From positions 186,001 through 250,000 of the forward strand of contig CBDBUY010000010.1 of the NCBI GenBank assembly GCA_965212145.1: DNA of 64,000 nucleotides. The letters are read 5' to 3'. The notes beneath the pieces are model-generated. The model worked only from the letters and a program-made list of their open reading frames with translations, made no database searches and was not told the DNA's origin. A program made the position numbers and the translations under genes. This stretch comes from JAAEPI01 sp965212145. Its GTDB lineage: Bacteria; Bacteroidota; Bacteroidia; Cytophagales; Cyclobacteriaceae. Positions within the stretch are counted from its first letter, which is position 1. Each line of letters starts with the position of its first letter. Shown here piece by piece: positions 18,201-30,600 of this stretch.

Positions 18201-21200
18201 GTTAAAATTCAGGCCGTCTGCAATTACCGTAGGGTTATTTACCGAAGTGGCGTTGTTCGCGTTCCCACTTTGATCGGCCCAGGCTGTGACTGCACTACCT
18301 GTTGTTGATAGGCCGACGTTTGCCTTTAACCACAATTCTACATTTTGCGCTCCGCCGGGACTAGGTGGCACCTCAGCAATGGTAAAAACTTCACCGTCAT
18401 TTAACGATACATTTTGAAATGTTGCGGTGGAGCCATCCCATGAATTGGCAGAGATAGTACGTAGGAATCCATTGCTGAAATCCCCGTCATCATCTACGAC
18501 CATGGCAACAATCTCGGAACTCAATGGTGTACTTGTGGTGCCACTCAAATCAAACGTATAGTCAATGGGATCGGGATCGTTTGAAACATCAACTTTCCAT
18601 TCTCGCTGGATACGATCCGTTATACCGGCACTTATTTCGGTTGTATTAAATGCAAAGCCTGCATCGTTATTTCCTATGATCACAAACTGTCGATCTATCG
18701 CAAACCCATCGGTCTGGCTCAATGTCATAATCGCATCATCGTTGATACTTTTTGATCTGAGTTGAGTCAATCCTGAACCATCGTCACGACCTACTCCCAC
18801 TATGTCATTGTCGTAAGGGGTGAAACTAGCATTGGTCAATGCCGGATATATTGATTCTCCTATTGAATTTAGATAGTCCTGATTGGTTGATTGATCCAGT
18901 GTAATCCCATACTTAATTGCCAGAAAAGAAGAAACCTGCTGTCTTTCTGTAGCAGACAGAATACGATTAAAGATGATCACATCACCTAGTTGTCCCTGTA
19001 ATTCTCGCGTGTTATCAAACGCCGGTGTTGCGAAATCATCCAGATCCTGGCCAAACACAAGTGTCCCCCCAGTATCGAGAGTCCCTGCCGATAAAGCAGT
19101 GGTTGTCGCGGTTCCGTTGTTAACCCAAATGTTGGCATTGGTGTTATTATAATCGGCTGAAACGATCCTGGTTTCACCATCCCGAATATCACCGGTCCCA
19201 TAAACGCCATTGTCGAGGATGCCGGTAGTGGGTGTATCTCCTCCTCCATCATTACTTACACCAATGTCAAATTCATCATCCACATCGTCATTTGGTAAAT
19301 ACGAAAAGAATGTTTGGTCGTTAGGTGAGGCAGCTTCTAATAGCGGAACAGTGAAAACAGTAATTTCACTACCGTTGATATTATTAAAATTAGAAAAGGC
19401 CAAGTAATCATCCTGACTTGCGCCTTGGTTAAAAGAAATGGACGAGTTAAAATTGAAATCAGGGTTTGAAGTTCCTTCTGCTTCTGTAAAAGATCCACCC
19501 ACAAAATCGGGCGTGGTTCCAGAAATGCCTGAAACCGAAGAATTAGTCATATTGAATCCACTGGCACTATAGTCTCCCCATGAAGTAATCTGATTGGAGC
19601 CATTGTAGGTTACCTCTTGGCCGGGATTAAACCAAATGATTGAGCCCGAAACTCCTCCTGGCGCTGGAGCCGGTAGCGTAATTAATGGACAATCCAGATT
19701 CGGTGAAGGTGGCGTGGTTAAGAGCTCTGTGGCACCATCGCCACCCTCAGAATTTGCGCTAGGTGTCCCTTGTGTCCCACCAGCTGCGCCTCCCGTCACA
19801 TCGATATTCGTGGGAACAGGTGAGAAAGCGCCACCCCTCCTAACCAAGGTCACATTTCCTCCGCTACCCCCACCTCCACCTCCATCAGGAGAAGCATACA
19901 TTTGGTCTCCGGTCAGGGATGATCCATCTCCACCGATTGCATTAAAATTAATTCCGCTGATATCCTCTGAACTAGTTACAAGGATGATCGTTCCACCAGC
20001 ACCACCTCCTCCTCCTGCTCCATCCTCATCAGGATTATCTGGAGCGGTCGCTGCGAATGAACCCCCGCTATGACCGTTTACTGAAATAGTTCCACTTCCT
20101 AATAAAGTATCTGCTCTAATTAAAACAGCACCACCACCTGGATGCCCACTAACCACATCTATAGGAAAAGCATCATTCAATACGTCCGTTTGCCCCCCAG
20201 ATCCACCACCACCACCAAGAAAAAGTCTATCACCTTGGTCTAAGGATAGAACCTGACCACCACCAGCAGGAATCAGGAAGTCACCCCCGCTTCCATCGCC
20301 ACTCGTGGCTCCAGCACCACCGCCACCGCCATTCGAGCCTCCTCCACCACCATTATTAATCAAGCCCGCACCTCCTCCATTTCCAGGTGCTCCCGGACCA
20401 GCCGAGTTTGTAAAAGTTATTTGAAGATTATTAAATAACGTTCCACCATATTCTACGTCAACCTCTGAAGTCGCAGTACCACCGGGATATCCAGCTCCCA
20501 AACCGCTCGTGGTGGTCAAACTAGTTAGATCATCGTTGTAACCATAAACCTGATCAGGTCTTCCTGCAATTCCTTCGCCACGCCATCCGGGATCAGGATC
20601 ACTATGATCTCCACTGGATGGATCAAGTAACCCACCCCTAAAACCAGCAAAGTCCGCATCGATTGTTCCATTTAAGGTCATTTCACCTAACGCATCTAAA
20701 GTAATAATTCCACCAGTGCTGCCGTTCCATGGAACGGTTGTTATTTCCCCTCCAACATCAATGGTCAAATCGTTATAATTTCCAACTTTGATAACCTGAA
20801 AAGTTTGGATTCCCATGTTTCCAGAAGGAGTTGCATTTGAAATATAGCTGTTGTTCAAAGCATTTTGTAGCGTCAATGTGCCTCCACCAGCTCCAACATC
20901 GGAAGACGCAATTGCGAATTCATATTGACCAGCCGTATAACTTCCATTGTTCAAAAAACCTTCATGATCTAAACCACCTGGCCCATCACCATAGTCTGTT
21001 GAGTTGAAATTATCTGCTCCGGGCGCAAATTCGGTTTCCATGTCAGGGATAGTAGGATCAATTTCGGCTCCTTGCATTTGAATAATCATCACCAAATCAC
21101 CAGAAGCGATTGTTCCCCCAGAGTCAGTAAATGCTCCGGGAATGGTTCTTTTAGCGCCGAGAGTAATGCTTTTACTACCCTTTAGGGCATTTGCACTTCC

Positions 21201-21338
21201 AGGATAATATGCATTTACAACGACTGTCTGCCCGCTTGTTATGGTTAAATCAGTCGTGGACTCGATACAATTGCAGTCTTGTGCGATAACCTCTGAACAG
21301 AGGCAAATAACACAAAGTATAGTATACAGTTTTTTCAT
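15249..21338 (-). CDS. Giant T9SS-secreted surface protein, glycine-rich region plus three LamG/DUF8202-like modules
   Basis: 2029 residues with a signal peptide (residues 1-19, cut before QDCNC). Residues about 20-300 look like a beta-rich domain. Residues about 306-566 are very glycine-rich (for example GGGGGSNGGGGGAGATSG). Three tandem modules of about 420 residues follow, starting near 566, 994 and 1426. Each begins with a concanavalin/LamG-like sandwich (VELWLKANVGLSTTG, AWADQSGNANNAT) and contains a YLAIKYGITL motif, then a YNNDIAGIVRDD-like segment and a beta domain ending in GEVFTIAE-like text. A fibronectin-like segment starts with PLPLDWLSF near 1858. A type A sorting domain (EVYPNPVTDIINV through GIYILEIRTILG) closes the protein. 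It should be exported by T9SS and anchored or released at the surface; adhesion is an inference. Confidence 0.88.
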   Translation of the reverse strand: MKKLYTILCVICLCSEVIAQDCNCIESTTDLTITSGQTVVVNAYYPGSANALKGSKSITLGAKRTIPGAFTDSGGTIASGDLVMIIQMQGAEIDPTIPDMETEFAPGADNFNSTDYGDGPGGLDHEGFLNNGSYTAGQYEFAIASSDVGAGGGTLTLQNALNNSYISNATPSGNMGIQTFQVIKVGNYNDLTIDVGGEITTVPWNGSTGGIITLDALGEMTLNGTIDADFAGFRGGLLDPSSGDHSDPDPGWRGEGIAGRPDQVYGYNDDLTSLTTTSGLGAGYPGGTATSEVDVEYGGTLFNNLQITFTNSAGPGAPGNGGGAGLINNGGGGGSNGGGGGAGATSGDGSGGDFLIPAGGGQVLSLDQGDRLFLGGGGGSGGQTDVLNDAFPIDVVSGHPGGGAVLIRADTLLGSGTISVNGHSGGSFAATAPDNPDEDGAGGGGGAGGTIILVTSSEDISGINFNAIGGDGSSLTGDQMYASPDGGGGGGSGGNVTLVRRGGAFSPVPTNIDVTGGAAGGTQGTPSANSEGGDGATELLTTPPSPNLDCPLITLPAPAPGGVSGSIIWFNPGQEVTYNGSNQITSWGDYSASGFNMTNSSVSGISGTTPDFVGGSFTEAEGTSNPDFNFNSSISFNQGASQDDYLAFSNFNNINGSEITVFTVPLLEAASPNDQTFFSYLPNDDVDDEFDIGVSNDGGGDTPTTGILDNGVYGTGDIRDGETRIVSADYNNTNANIWVNNGTATTTALSAGTLDTGGTLVFGQDLDDFATPAFDNTRELQGQLGDVIIFNRILSATERQQVSSFLAIKYGITLDQSTNQDYLNSIGESIYPALTNASFTPYDNDIVGVGRDDGSGLTQLRSKSINDDAIMTLSQTDGFAIDRQFVIIGNNDAGFAFNTTEISAGITDRIQREWKVDVSNDPDPIDYTFDLSGTTSTPLSSEIVAMVVDDDGDFSNGFLRTISANSWDGSTATFQNVSLNDGEVFTIAEVPPSPGGAQNVELWLKANVGLSTTGSAVTAWADQSGNANNATSVNNPTVIADGLNFNNVVDFDGTNDNMDGAAGFYTQEYFIVAQPDVAVNGTANGFVMGFEDGASTFSGFLLGTNTDGYVPDDRIVHIVGANGDGDEYRSGRPDGTFSAANEPVVFSSYNNVGATVQEISHNGTDINPVQYANALKNLSNEQYKLGNNYTLSNYYDGGIAEVISFSVRLSDTQRAIVQSYLAIKYGITLDGNEADYLASDGDFIYETVVAPGDYNNDIAGIVRDDISAFSQPKSQSENGDAIVTIALTDNGGSFASPNTFTANLSSLAWGNDNDDNGIIEDVTTEIPANTVTRLDREWRVQEKGTVGNVTLEIDISGVTANGGGDFTGRSVEDFLLLIDDGGQFDNGITRSIEATSYNSGTEVVTFVVDFDDGDIFTLATSRPQPGPGGVSTCLDIWLLTGEGTSTTTDGNEVDTWTDQSSNAYSFADNVLTATNGPTYRDAIIEFNNNPYLEFNSGAQTAENLSAAITTFPTTDYTMFNVFRSSSLLDNHLISYTSGGTQELNIHDPDNIALENQGTNNATGLNAGDGTVHVLTNYLDNQVANDPTSAFVDGTAAGGNPINSGATGNFSASGTLSIGQEVLSATFGTTQAGSQFIGDIGETVLFNCQLSASEITRVESYLGIKYGITMNGGDYDYISSNGTIVFPGNSDATFSSHQNDVGIIGRDDNTNLMQQTSKSINNNAVLSVTKNEPFEADDQFFGWADNGDPIGTSSASDFPSGIEGRLDRTWKATAINNPTGTVDMTFDLTGVTVNMASDLRILVDTDGDGDFSNANVITIVPSQNGNAYTFAGIDITEFPDGALFTISTIDQANSPLPLDWLSFDLFEKNGEVRIEWSTTNEVDVSHFDVERSPNGIEFEAIARVDARNSNGIHEYGFTDLNPLSSVNYYRVKQVDFDGSSDYTRIKFVLVGDSQWRIEVYPNPVTDIINVESSVQTSGRIRLLDLNGRSILDYPYSESDRSIDLSGIENGIYILEIRTILGIQIRRILKK

Positions 21339-21631
21339 AAGTTTCAGGCCAAAATATCTTCACGGATGCTTTCCAACAAGCCATCAAAGACATGATTCTA
21401 CAGAATATAATTCCAAAAAAATGAATTTTTTTCAAACTAATGTTCAATCGCAATCTGGAAAAAGATTGTCAAAACCACGATAGATCAGCATATTTCTGTC
21501 TTTTTAAAAACAGCGACGCAAAAAACAGGCCGTTTTAAGATTTATCTTCAACTAGATGGAAAAACATTACTTACGAAGCTGTAAGAGGGTTCGGATTTAT
21601 CCTAAGGTTTAGCTCACAGAAATGATGATTG
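21339..21631. other. 293-base spacer between the two giant genes, no gene seen
   Basis: This A/T-rich gap precedes the start of the 2029-residue gene and follows the stop of the 3007-residue gene, both on the minus strand. I find no convincing open frame, tRNA or strong terminator. Nine bases from the start codon at 21338, the minus strand carries ATATTTTGGCC (21347-21357), close to the Bacteroidota -7 element (TAnnTTTG) but with one base less spacing. It probably holds the promoter of the 2029-residue gene. Confidence 0.4.
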
Positions 21632-24600
21632 TCATTGCTTGATTATTCGTCTCCTGATTGTTCCTGCAAATGTTTTTATCGTCAAGATGTAAACTCCTGC
21701 CTCTTGAGTCGTAAGGTCAAGATCAACCTCGCTTGACGCGGCAAGGGATTTTTCAAATAAGACTCGACCAGCCATATCTCTCAACTCTATTTGCCCTGAA
21801 ACTATCCCGTTTGCCTGAACGGTAAATCGTCCAACTGTAGGATTGGGATAAATATCATATGTGATGCCATTAACTACGGCACTAACAGCTCGGGTTATCG
21901 AAAATTCAAATGCTCCATCGAAATCCACTTGTTTCAACCGATAATAATTGATTCCCACAATCGGTGATGAATGTGAATAAGCATAATTGTTTATGCCTTC
22001 ATCGTTGTTGTAGGCTTCCAATTGATCAATAACTTGATAACTGACCCCATCGATGCTATGCTCGATATCGAAATAACTCACGTCCACTTCATTGGCTGTT
22101 TGCCATTCTAGCAGAACTGTTCCAGATTCAAATCTGGCTTTGAATGAAATCCAATCTAATGGTAAAGGGTTGCTGCTCGCATTGTACAAATAATCAGGAA
22201 TCGTATTGGGATCTTGATCTTGCGTGAAATCATCTGACCAGTCCATGTTGGAGTTATCATCCTCAGCAGATGTCAGTATTCCATCATTGTCATCATCCGT
22301 ATCCTGCCAATCCCTCAATCCCGCTCCATCTGTATTGAGTACCACAGCATTGGTTCCAGTCGCATTACCTTCAGTGCCTGCAGTAACAGTATCAAATGCA
22401 TCATCCAGGCCATCTCGATCCAGGTCTTGACCTACGGCCGTTCGGTCGGCAACACCATCCTGATTGGCGTCATGTCCTTCAATAGAATCTGGCACCCCAT
22501 CGTCATCAGCATCCGTGTCCAAATGATCCGCTCCTCCGGTTCCGTCAGTGTTGACAATTGTAATGGCCGTTCCGCCATTGTCGGGATCATATCGGTTATC
22601 CAGACCGTCATTGTCGTCATCAAGATTGAATGGAGCCCTGTAGGAAGTAGAAGCTTGTGCATCTCTGTTGTCGCTTATTCCATCACCGTCACTGTCGATA
22701 TCATTAAAATCTTGGAATCCATCTCCGTCGGTATCCATTGTTCCCTCGGTGGCATCTGACAAACCATCTCCATCAGAATCTAAATCCTGAAAATCTGGCA
22801 ATCCGTCTCCGTCAAAATCATCTGGTAAGCTCATAAAGCCACCTTCATCCGGATCTACTGCATCCAGAATTCCATCTCCATCAGCATCGGTGGAGCCGTC
22901 AACGTCTCCATCATTGTCAGCATCAATATCTCCCGGAGCACGCTGCTCTTCCACCAAATCAAAAATGGTATCACCGTCTGAGTCCAAATCCAGGTAATCA
23001 GGATTTGCATCGCCATCTGTATTCGGTGGCGTCAGCTGGGAACCTGGTGTTATTGAGAAATCCACGGCATCCGCGATTCCATCACTGTCTGAATCGGTGG
23101 AGGAATCAACTTCTCCATTACCATCAGTATCCGTGCCTCCAGCTTCCACGATATCAGGAATTCCGTCATTGTCCGAATCACGATCGATCCGGTCATCTAC
23201 TCCGTCAGCGTCTGAGTCTGGATTAGCCAGTGGAGTTCCATCTACGTCATCAATCAACCCATCGCCATCGCCATCGTTGTTGGTGGCATAAGTGATGCTG
23301 TATCTCCCTTCAGGGGTCATGTTTGCTGGAAGCGTACCGCCATTTGCTTCTATAGCGTCAACTATTCCATCGTTATCCGAATCCAAATCACGATCATCGG
23401 TGATGCCGTCACCGTCAGAGTCGCCTGTGCCTTCAACGGAATCCGGGATGCCGTCATTGTCATCGTCATCATCGGATGCATCTGGTACTCCATCCCCGTC
23501 CAAATCCCCGGCCACTGGCGTGTCTGTCTCAAGATAATCGTCCGTGCCATTTGGTTCTGCATCTCCTATCTCGTCAAGAGTGTTTATTCCATCGCCATCG
23601 TCATCCGGGTCCCGGTAGTCGTTATCGCCGGTAGAGTCGGTGTTTTGTAATCCCGGAGTGTTTCCAGTCTGGTCCGGATCAAATTCGTCCAGTAATCCGT
23701 CAGAGTCAGTGTCTTGATTTCCTTCACTGGCGTCAAAAACATCATCTGAATTATCATCCCAATCTGCCGTTCCGTCACTATTCGCATCGCTCCCTTCTAT
23801 CACATCCGGAATCGTATCACCATCACTATCGGTATCTTGATAATCCGGTGTTCCATCGCCATCTGTATCCACGGTCGAAATAGCCGTTCCACCAGAGTCA
23901 TTGTCGTAGCTATCATCTAAGCCATCGCGATCCGCATCGTTGCTTGCCGATGTGGTATACCCAGCAGTGGTCTGTGCTTCCACATTGTCCAGGATGCCGT
24001 CATTATCTGAATCCGGATCTAAGTAATCCTCCACTCCATCACTGTCTGTATCTGCTAGCGTAACAGGTGATCCACCCGAGTCAGGGTTATAACGATCATC
24101 GTATCCATCACCATCAGCATCTATAAAACCATCCAGTCGGCCATTGCCATCTGAATCAGCTAATCCATTTTCCACCAGATCTGGCACCCCATCACCATCT
24201 GAATCCACATCGTACATGTCATTTAGGCCGTCACCGTCCGTATCCGGCAAAACCAATGGAGTGCCTCCATTATCCGTATCGAATATATCCAACAAGCCAT
24301 CTCCATCCGTGTCGGTAAGATTATCGGCAATGCCGTCACTGTCAGCATCTGTACCTCCGGCCTCCAGTAGATCCGAAATACCATCATTGTCAGAGTCACG
24401 ATCCTTATGATTTGGAATGCCGTCTAAATCTGAGTCGAAAAGGTCGTTAACGCCATCACCATTGGTATCCACGAAAGCTCCCAAGGTACCATGTACAAAA
24501 TCAGGATCCAGATAGTTTGGCGTACCATCATTGTCTGCATCAGCGCTTGGATCCTCACCGAATCCCTCATCAGCATCCGGAACCCCATCATTGTCTGCAT

Positions 24601-27600
24601 CCGGATCAGCCGAGTCTAGCACGCCATCATTGTCAAAATCCGTATCAACATGCAAGTAGTCAGGGTTTGATCCACCTTGGGTGAAGTCATCGCCCCAGTT
24701 TCCGTTGGCATTGGCATCTTCATTGGATGTCGGAATCCCATCTCCATCATCGTCAGGATCTCTCCAGTCCAGAATCAAATCTGAATCACTGTTTTGAAGA
24801 GTGGCCTGACTACCCGTGGAATTACCTGCAGCTGGTCCAGAAACATTATCGTATCTGTTCGTCAATCCGTCACCGTCTGAATCACTTGAATTTGGAGTAT
24901 AATCATTGCTGCCGTCCATGTTCGAATCAGACCCTTCGATATAATCAAAAACTCCATCTCCATCAGAGTCCAAATCCTGGTAATCATTGATTCCATCTCC
25001 ATCCGTATCTTGCAGGGAAATAGCCGTCCCGCTATTGTCAGTGTCGTATTCATCATCAATTCCGTCTCCATCAGTATCGATTCCTGATGGTGGGGTGTAA
25101 CCGATGGTTGGCTGTCCTTCCACATTGTCCGGAATGCCGTCATTGTCTGAATCAATGTCCAAATGATCTGGGACGCTATCGAAATCTGTGGTGACCAGAG
25201 TCAGCGCTGTACCTGATTCACTCGAGTCAATGGCATCATTCAAACCATCACCGTCAACATCTACAAAACCATCAAGCGTTCCATCGCCATCCGCATCTGT
25301 GCCGCCTGATTCTATGGTGTCCGTAAGACCATCGTTATCTGAATCTCGATCAAATGCGTCAATCAAGCCGTCCTCATCAGTTGATCGTGGTGTTATGGCC
25401 GTGCCGCCATTATCAGGATCCACATCGTCTGCAATCCCGTCACCATCCGCATCATTTGCTGATACGTAAGCTGCTGAAAACTGTCCATCAGCGGTCATAT
25501 TTGCCGGCAAAGTGCCTCCTCCATTTTCAAGTGCGTCAGGTAGGCCGTCATTGTCGGAATCCAAGTCGCTGCTATTGGGTACGCCATCTCCATCTGAATC
25601 TGTATTTACCAACTCTGAACCAAAATCGGGATCGTATGTATCAATCAATCCATCATTATCCAGATCAAGTAATAAATACGCAGTTACTGGGAATTTCCCG
25701 TCGGCTTCCATTCCGACTGGCAATGTTCCGCCATTGGCCTCTACAGCATCTGGCACGCCATCATTGTCTGAATCCAGATCAAAGTGATTTGGAATGCCGT
25801 CCAGGTCATTGTCAAAATTGTCGTTTATGCCATCGCCATTGTTATCAACAAAACCAGCAATGTCCGGATCGGCGAAGTTTGGAATGCCATCTGAGTCAGC
25901 ATCTGCGTTCGGATTGATTCCTCCACCTTCATTGATATCGGAAATTCCATCGTTATCCTGATCCTGGTCTGTATCATTATCAACACCGTCCCCGTCAGAA
26001 TCATGGAGGAACAAATAATCTGGTACAGGTGATCCGCCTTGGGTGAAGTCATCCGAATGGTCATTGTTTCCATCCCAGTCTTCCACTGTAGACAGCCATC
26101 CATCTGCGTCATCATCCAGGTCTCGCCAATTCGCCTGAGAGTCACCGTCCGTATTTTGCAGGGCTACATTAGATCCTGCTTCATTGCCTGCTGCCGGGCC
26201 GGAGACATTGTCAAAATTGTCATCCAATCCGTCACCGTCGGTATCGGTTCCTGAAACAGTCGCGTCGGCAACACCATCTGCATTGGCGTCATTCCCTTCA
26301 ATTAAATCCGTCACACCATCATTGTCAGAATCTGAGTCCAGATAGTCCGGCGTACCATCTGAGTCTATATCCGATAAAGCGATCGGAGTACCCAATGGGT
26401 TAGCGCATGCCGAAGTAGAGTTGAAGGAGTAATACACTGAGTATACTCTGTATCTGTCCGAAGCGTTACTGAACCTAAGGTACCTGGTATCTGCCGTGAG
26501 AGTGTAATTAACCGCTGTTGCTACATCAGAATTGAAGCTAAGCGTACTTAGATTTGTCAGTATCGTGCCAAGTGCGTCAGTGGATTGCTCTATGTCGCCA
26601 GTTTCTGTATTGGCGTCATTACCTGAGACGAAAATCTGAATAGTACTGCCCGATGGAACCAAATCGGTCAGGTCCAAAACCATATCGTCACCACCTCGGA
26701 GCTCAGCAAAGGTGCTATTATCGTTTCCAATCGCGTTACTTGAATTGTCCACTCCATTATCCAAGGTGACGGCATCTGCATTCCCCACGATGGTTTCCTG
26801 ACAAACCGGGTCAAAACTGTTGTCCAAGCCATCGCCATCATCGTCTGTTCCTGCTGAGGCCGTATATGCGGCTGTGGACTGACCTTCTCTCTGATCAGGA
26901 ATTCCGTCGTTATCAGCATCAATGTCCAGATAATCAGGTAATGAATCTCCATCAGTAGATGTGATCGCAAGTGCAGTCCCATATTGGCTCGCATCGAAAG
27001 TGTCTATCAGTCCGTCATTATCTGCATCCGTGGAACTATCAGCACGTCCGTCTCCATCTGAATCGGTTCCGCCAGCTTCTATAATATCAGTGATACCGTC
27101 TCCATCGGAATCAAGATCAACCCTATCGTCAACCCCGTCTCCATCTGTGTCTGGGTTGGTAAGAGGCGTTCCATCCACATCATCCATTAACCCGTCTCCG
27201 TCCCCGTCATTGTTCTGCGCATAGATGACATTGAATTGTCCGTCTGCAGTCATGTTAGCAGGAAGGCTTCCGCCGTTTCCTTCTACGGCATCAGGAATGC
27301 CGTCATTATCTGAGTCTAAATCCAAGTAATCAAGGATACCATCACCGTCAGAATCCGCAACTCCTTCCACAGAATCCGGAATGCCGTCATTGTCACTATC
27401 ATCATCGGCACTGTCCAGGATTCCATCCAAATCCGTGTCAATTGCGCAATCGGAGAAACTATAGCTCACGGCATCTATTCGGAGCGTTTCCTGAGAATCT
27501 AAAATTTCGATCAGTTTGATATATCTGGCACCTGGAGAAACATTTACTGTGAAGTTGTAATCCGTATAATTTCCATTGTTGTCAAAATTCAGATCAATTG

Positions 27601-30600
27601 CCGGTCCGTACGTGACATTGTCATTGGAGAATCGGACTCGAATATCGGCACTGCCGCCACCCGAACTTCTCAGCCTGACTGTTACATCCTCTCCGAATCG
27701 AACCTCATCGGTCATGTCCAGCACCAGAATTGCATCGGATTCATCCCCCATTCTGGCTCCTGTTCCATCTGCTGCACCCAGCGCATTGGTCCCGGGTTCG
27801 CCCGAGTCTTGATTGAAAGTGTAGATGACCGCATCCGCATTTCCCGAGATGGTTGGTCCAGTAGCGCTACAACTAGTCCCGGCCTCCAGGTAGTCAGGTG
27901 TACCATTCGCCGGGTTTGAGTCACCTGTTTCTGTGGATGTAAGAATCCCGTCATTGTCATCGTCATTGTCTCTGAAGTCATACTCTAAATCCGAATCTGA
28001 GTCTGGAAGCGCCACGTTGGTTCCACACCCAAACGACAACCCACCAGAATACTTAATGACCAGCCCGGGATTGTTTTCCGCGGTTCGATAGTTAGTCGAA
28101 CCATCCCCTGCATTCCTGGTCAGGATAAAAACCATGTCATCGCCAGAAGACCAACCACCCTGACCAATTAACTCATTGATGATGTCGGTAATATCTACGG
28201 TCCGCTGATCTGCTCCTGATTCTCCCACTACGGTCCAGTCATTGGAAATGGTCCAGGTTTCCACATTGCTTGTAGGAGTCCTGCCTGAAACATCGTTCGT
28301 GGCTGTTGAAAAATCAGCAGGGGTCAAGCTGAGTTCTCCCTCGATATCCACGATGACCGTACCCGAACCACCTGTTTCGTCTGTTTGGAATTGGATATAA
28401 GCGCTGAGTATGTTCGCGCTCGGAGGCACATTAACGCCGGAATATTTTAGCCCGACCACTTGTTCCACACCATCATAGAGAATCTCCAAATCGGAGCTGG
28501 TCAGGTACATACTTCCATCGGATGTATCTTCTTCCGCATGGTCAGATCGTCCGGTAGTGATCGTCGTGATGGAAGAGCAATTGTTGTCAAAAGCATCGTC
28601 TATTCCGTTTCCATTCGAATCTGTTCCGGTTATTGCCGTATCGGCTGATCCATCTGCATTGGAATCGTTCGCTTCTATAAAATCTGAAATCGTGTCATTG
28701 TCTGAATCAGTATCCGCGTAATCAGGTACTCCGTCCCCGTCATTATCGTTAGGGGTGATGGGACTTCCGCCTAATGAAGTATCCCAATAATCGATGATTC
28801 CATCGCCATCTGAGTCAATGATCAATTCAGGCCTGCCTGTCGTCGAAGTATTGTACCCCTCATTTGTATCATCAATGCCATCGTTATCACTGTCTAAATC
28901 AAGGTAATTAGGAAGTTCTGTTAATCCATTGGAGGATTCGTAGGACTGATCCGTATTAGAAACGGTCAGCGGCGAGGACAATAGTGCATCATGTAGTCCA
29001 TCACCATTGGCATCCAGAAATGAATCGATGGTCCCATTGCCATCTGCATCAGTACCTGAGACTTCAACCAGATCTACGATCCCATCATTATCCGAATCCG
29101 GGTCCCAGTAATCTTCAATACCATCATTATCCTGATCTCCATTGGCTAACACAGACACCCCAGAGTCAGGGGACGTTTCAGCGGCATCAGGCATGCCATT
29201 GGTTCCCACCGCTCCGGTGATGGTTGCTGAAGCACTTGAATAACCAGCTGGAGCCGCACCTCCATTTGCCTCAATCGCGTCTGGGATTCCGTCGTTATCA
29301 GAATCCAAATCCAGATACCTGGGAATACCATCGAAATCCAAATCCTCCGTACCCTCATCCGCATCCAAAATGCCATCATTGTCAGAATCCAGATCATCCC
29401 TGTCCAAAACGCCATCTCCATCAGAATCCCCGATTCCCTCTGTAAAATCCATGATCCCATCTCCATCCGAATCTGTGGATGCACCCGCACCGAAGTTGTT
29501 TCCGGTATCCGTCTCGGCAAAATTGACATTGTCTGTGAAACTTGCCTCCTGAAGGTTGGTAGTGGTCAGCGTGTAATTGGTCGGAAGCGTGCTATCATCC
29601 ACTGTAATCAATACCTCAGCAGTCGTAGCTATATAGATATTGTATCTTCCAAGAGCGTCAGTTGTGACCTGCTGCAGCAAATTATCTCCTGCATCCAGCG
29701 CTCCGTTATCGTTGTTGTCCAAGTATAAATTAATGGTCACTCCTGCCAGTCCGGGTTCCCCATCTCTTATGCCATTTAGGTTCTGATCATTGAACAACGT
29801 TCCGCTCACGGTATTGGCATCTGCAACCAACGAGGCAAGTGATTCTGTGTCCGGTGATCCACCATTGTCACCTAAGGTCACCCCGTTAGTCATCGAAGCG
29901 TCTGCGGGGTCTACTTCATAAAAATTCGGATCATTACCTCCGCCACGGGTGCCATAGAGTTTTCCATTGTTGGCAAATGCCAAACCTTCAATGTCCTGAA
30001 AGGTCAGGTCACCAATGACCGTGATAGCTCCGGTATACTTGTTGATATTGATCAGCTGATCAATGCTGCCGTTATTACTGACGGCAAACATTAAACCTGA
30101 AGTAGAACTGATGGCAATGTCATCCACATCGTCATAGATTCCCTCTCCGTCTATCAAAATGTAATCTACACCAGGCCCGAAGGCATCCTGGACATACGTA
30201 CCCGTGGTTTCATCAATTTGAAAGATGATGTCATAACTTCCATTCGTGCCTTTTCGCTCAGAAGCCCAAAGAATTCCTGTGAAGGGATCGAAAGAAAGTC
30301 CGTCAACATCATTGACCGTCAGGGGACCATTCTCCCCATTTAAGGATCCTCCACCATCAATTTCAGATAGGAAGGTATAGGCCCCAGTGCTAAGATTTAA
30401 TGTTCCAATATCTCCTCCATCCGCAGCATAAAGAATATTGTTTCCCGGAATGGGCCAATAAGCAATGGCCTCTACACCACCTACTCCAAGTCCACCGATT
30501 TGCGTGCTGACTCCAGTGGAGACGTCAATCTGCCAAAGCGTGTTGTCATCATCATTTACGTAGTAGAATACATCCGGATTACCGGCTAGGAGGGGAATAC

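Noticed and set aside
22210..29480. Possible CRISPR or minisatellite array from regularly spaced short repeats
   Set aside because: The repeats are in frame, vary at third positions, and code for one continuous protein; there are no unique spacers or cas genes.
22224..29552. Many Ser/Pro-rich or Met/Thr-rich open frames on both strands across the Asp-rich repeat gene
   Set aside because: These are frame shadows: the repeated codons for D, G, N and S read as S, P, H or M, T in other frames. None has a signal, domain or independent support.
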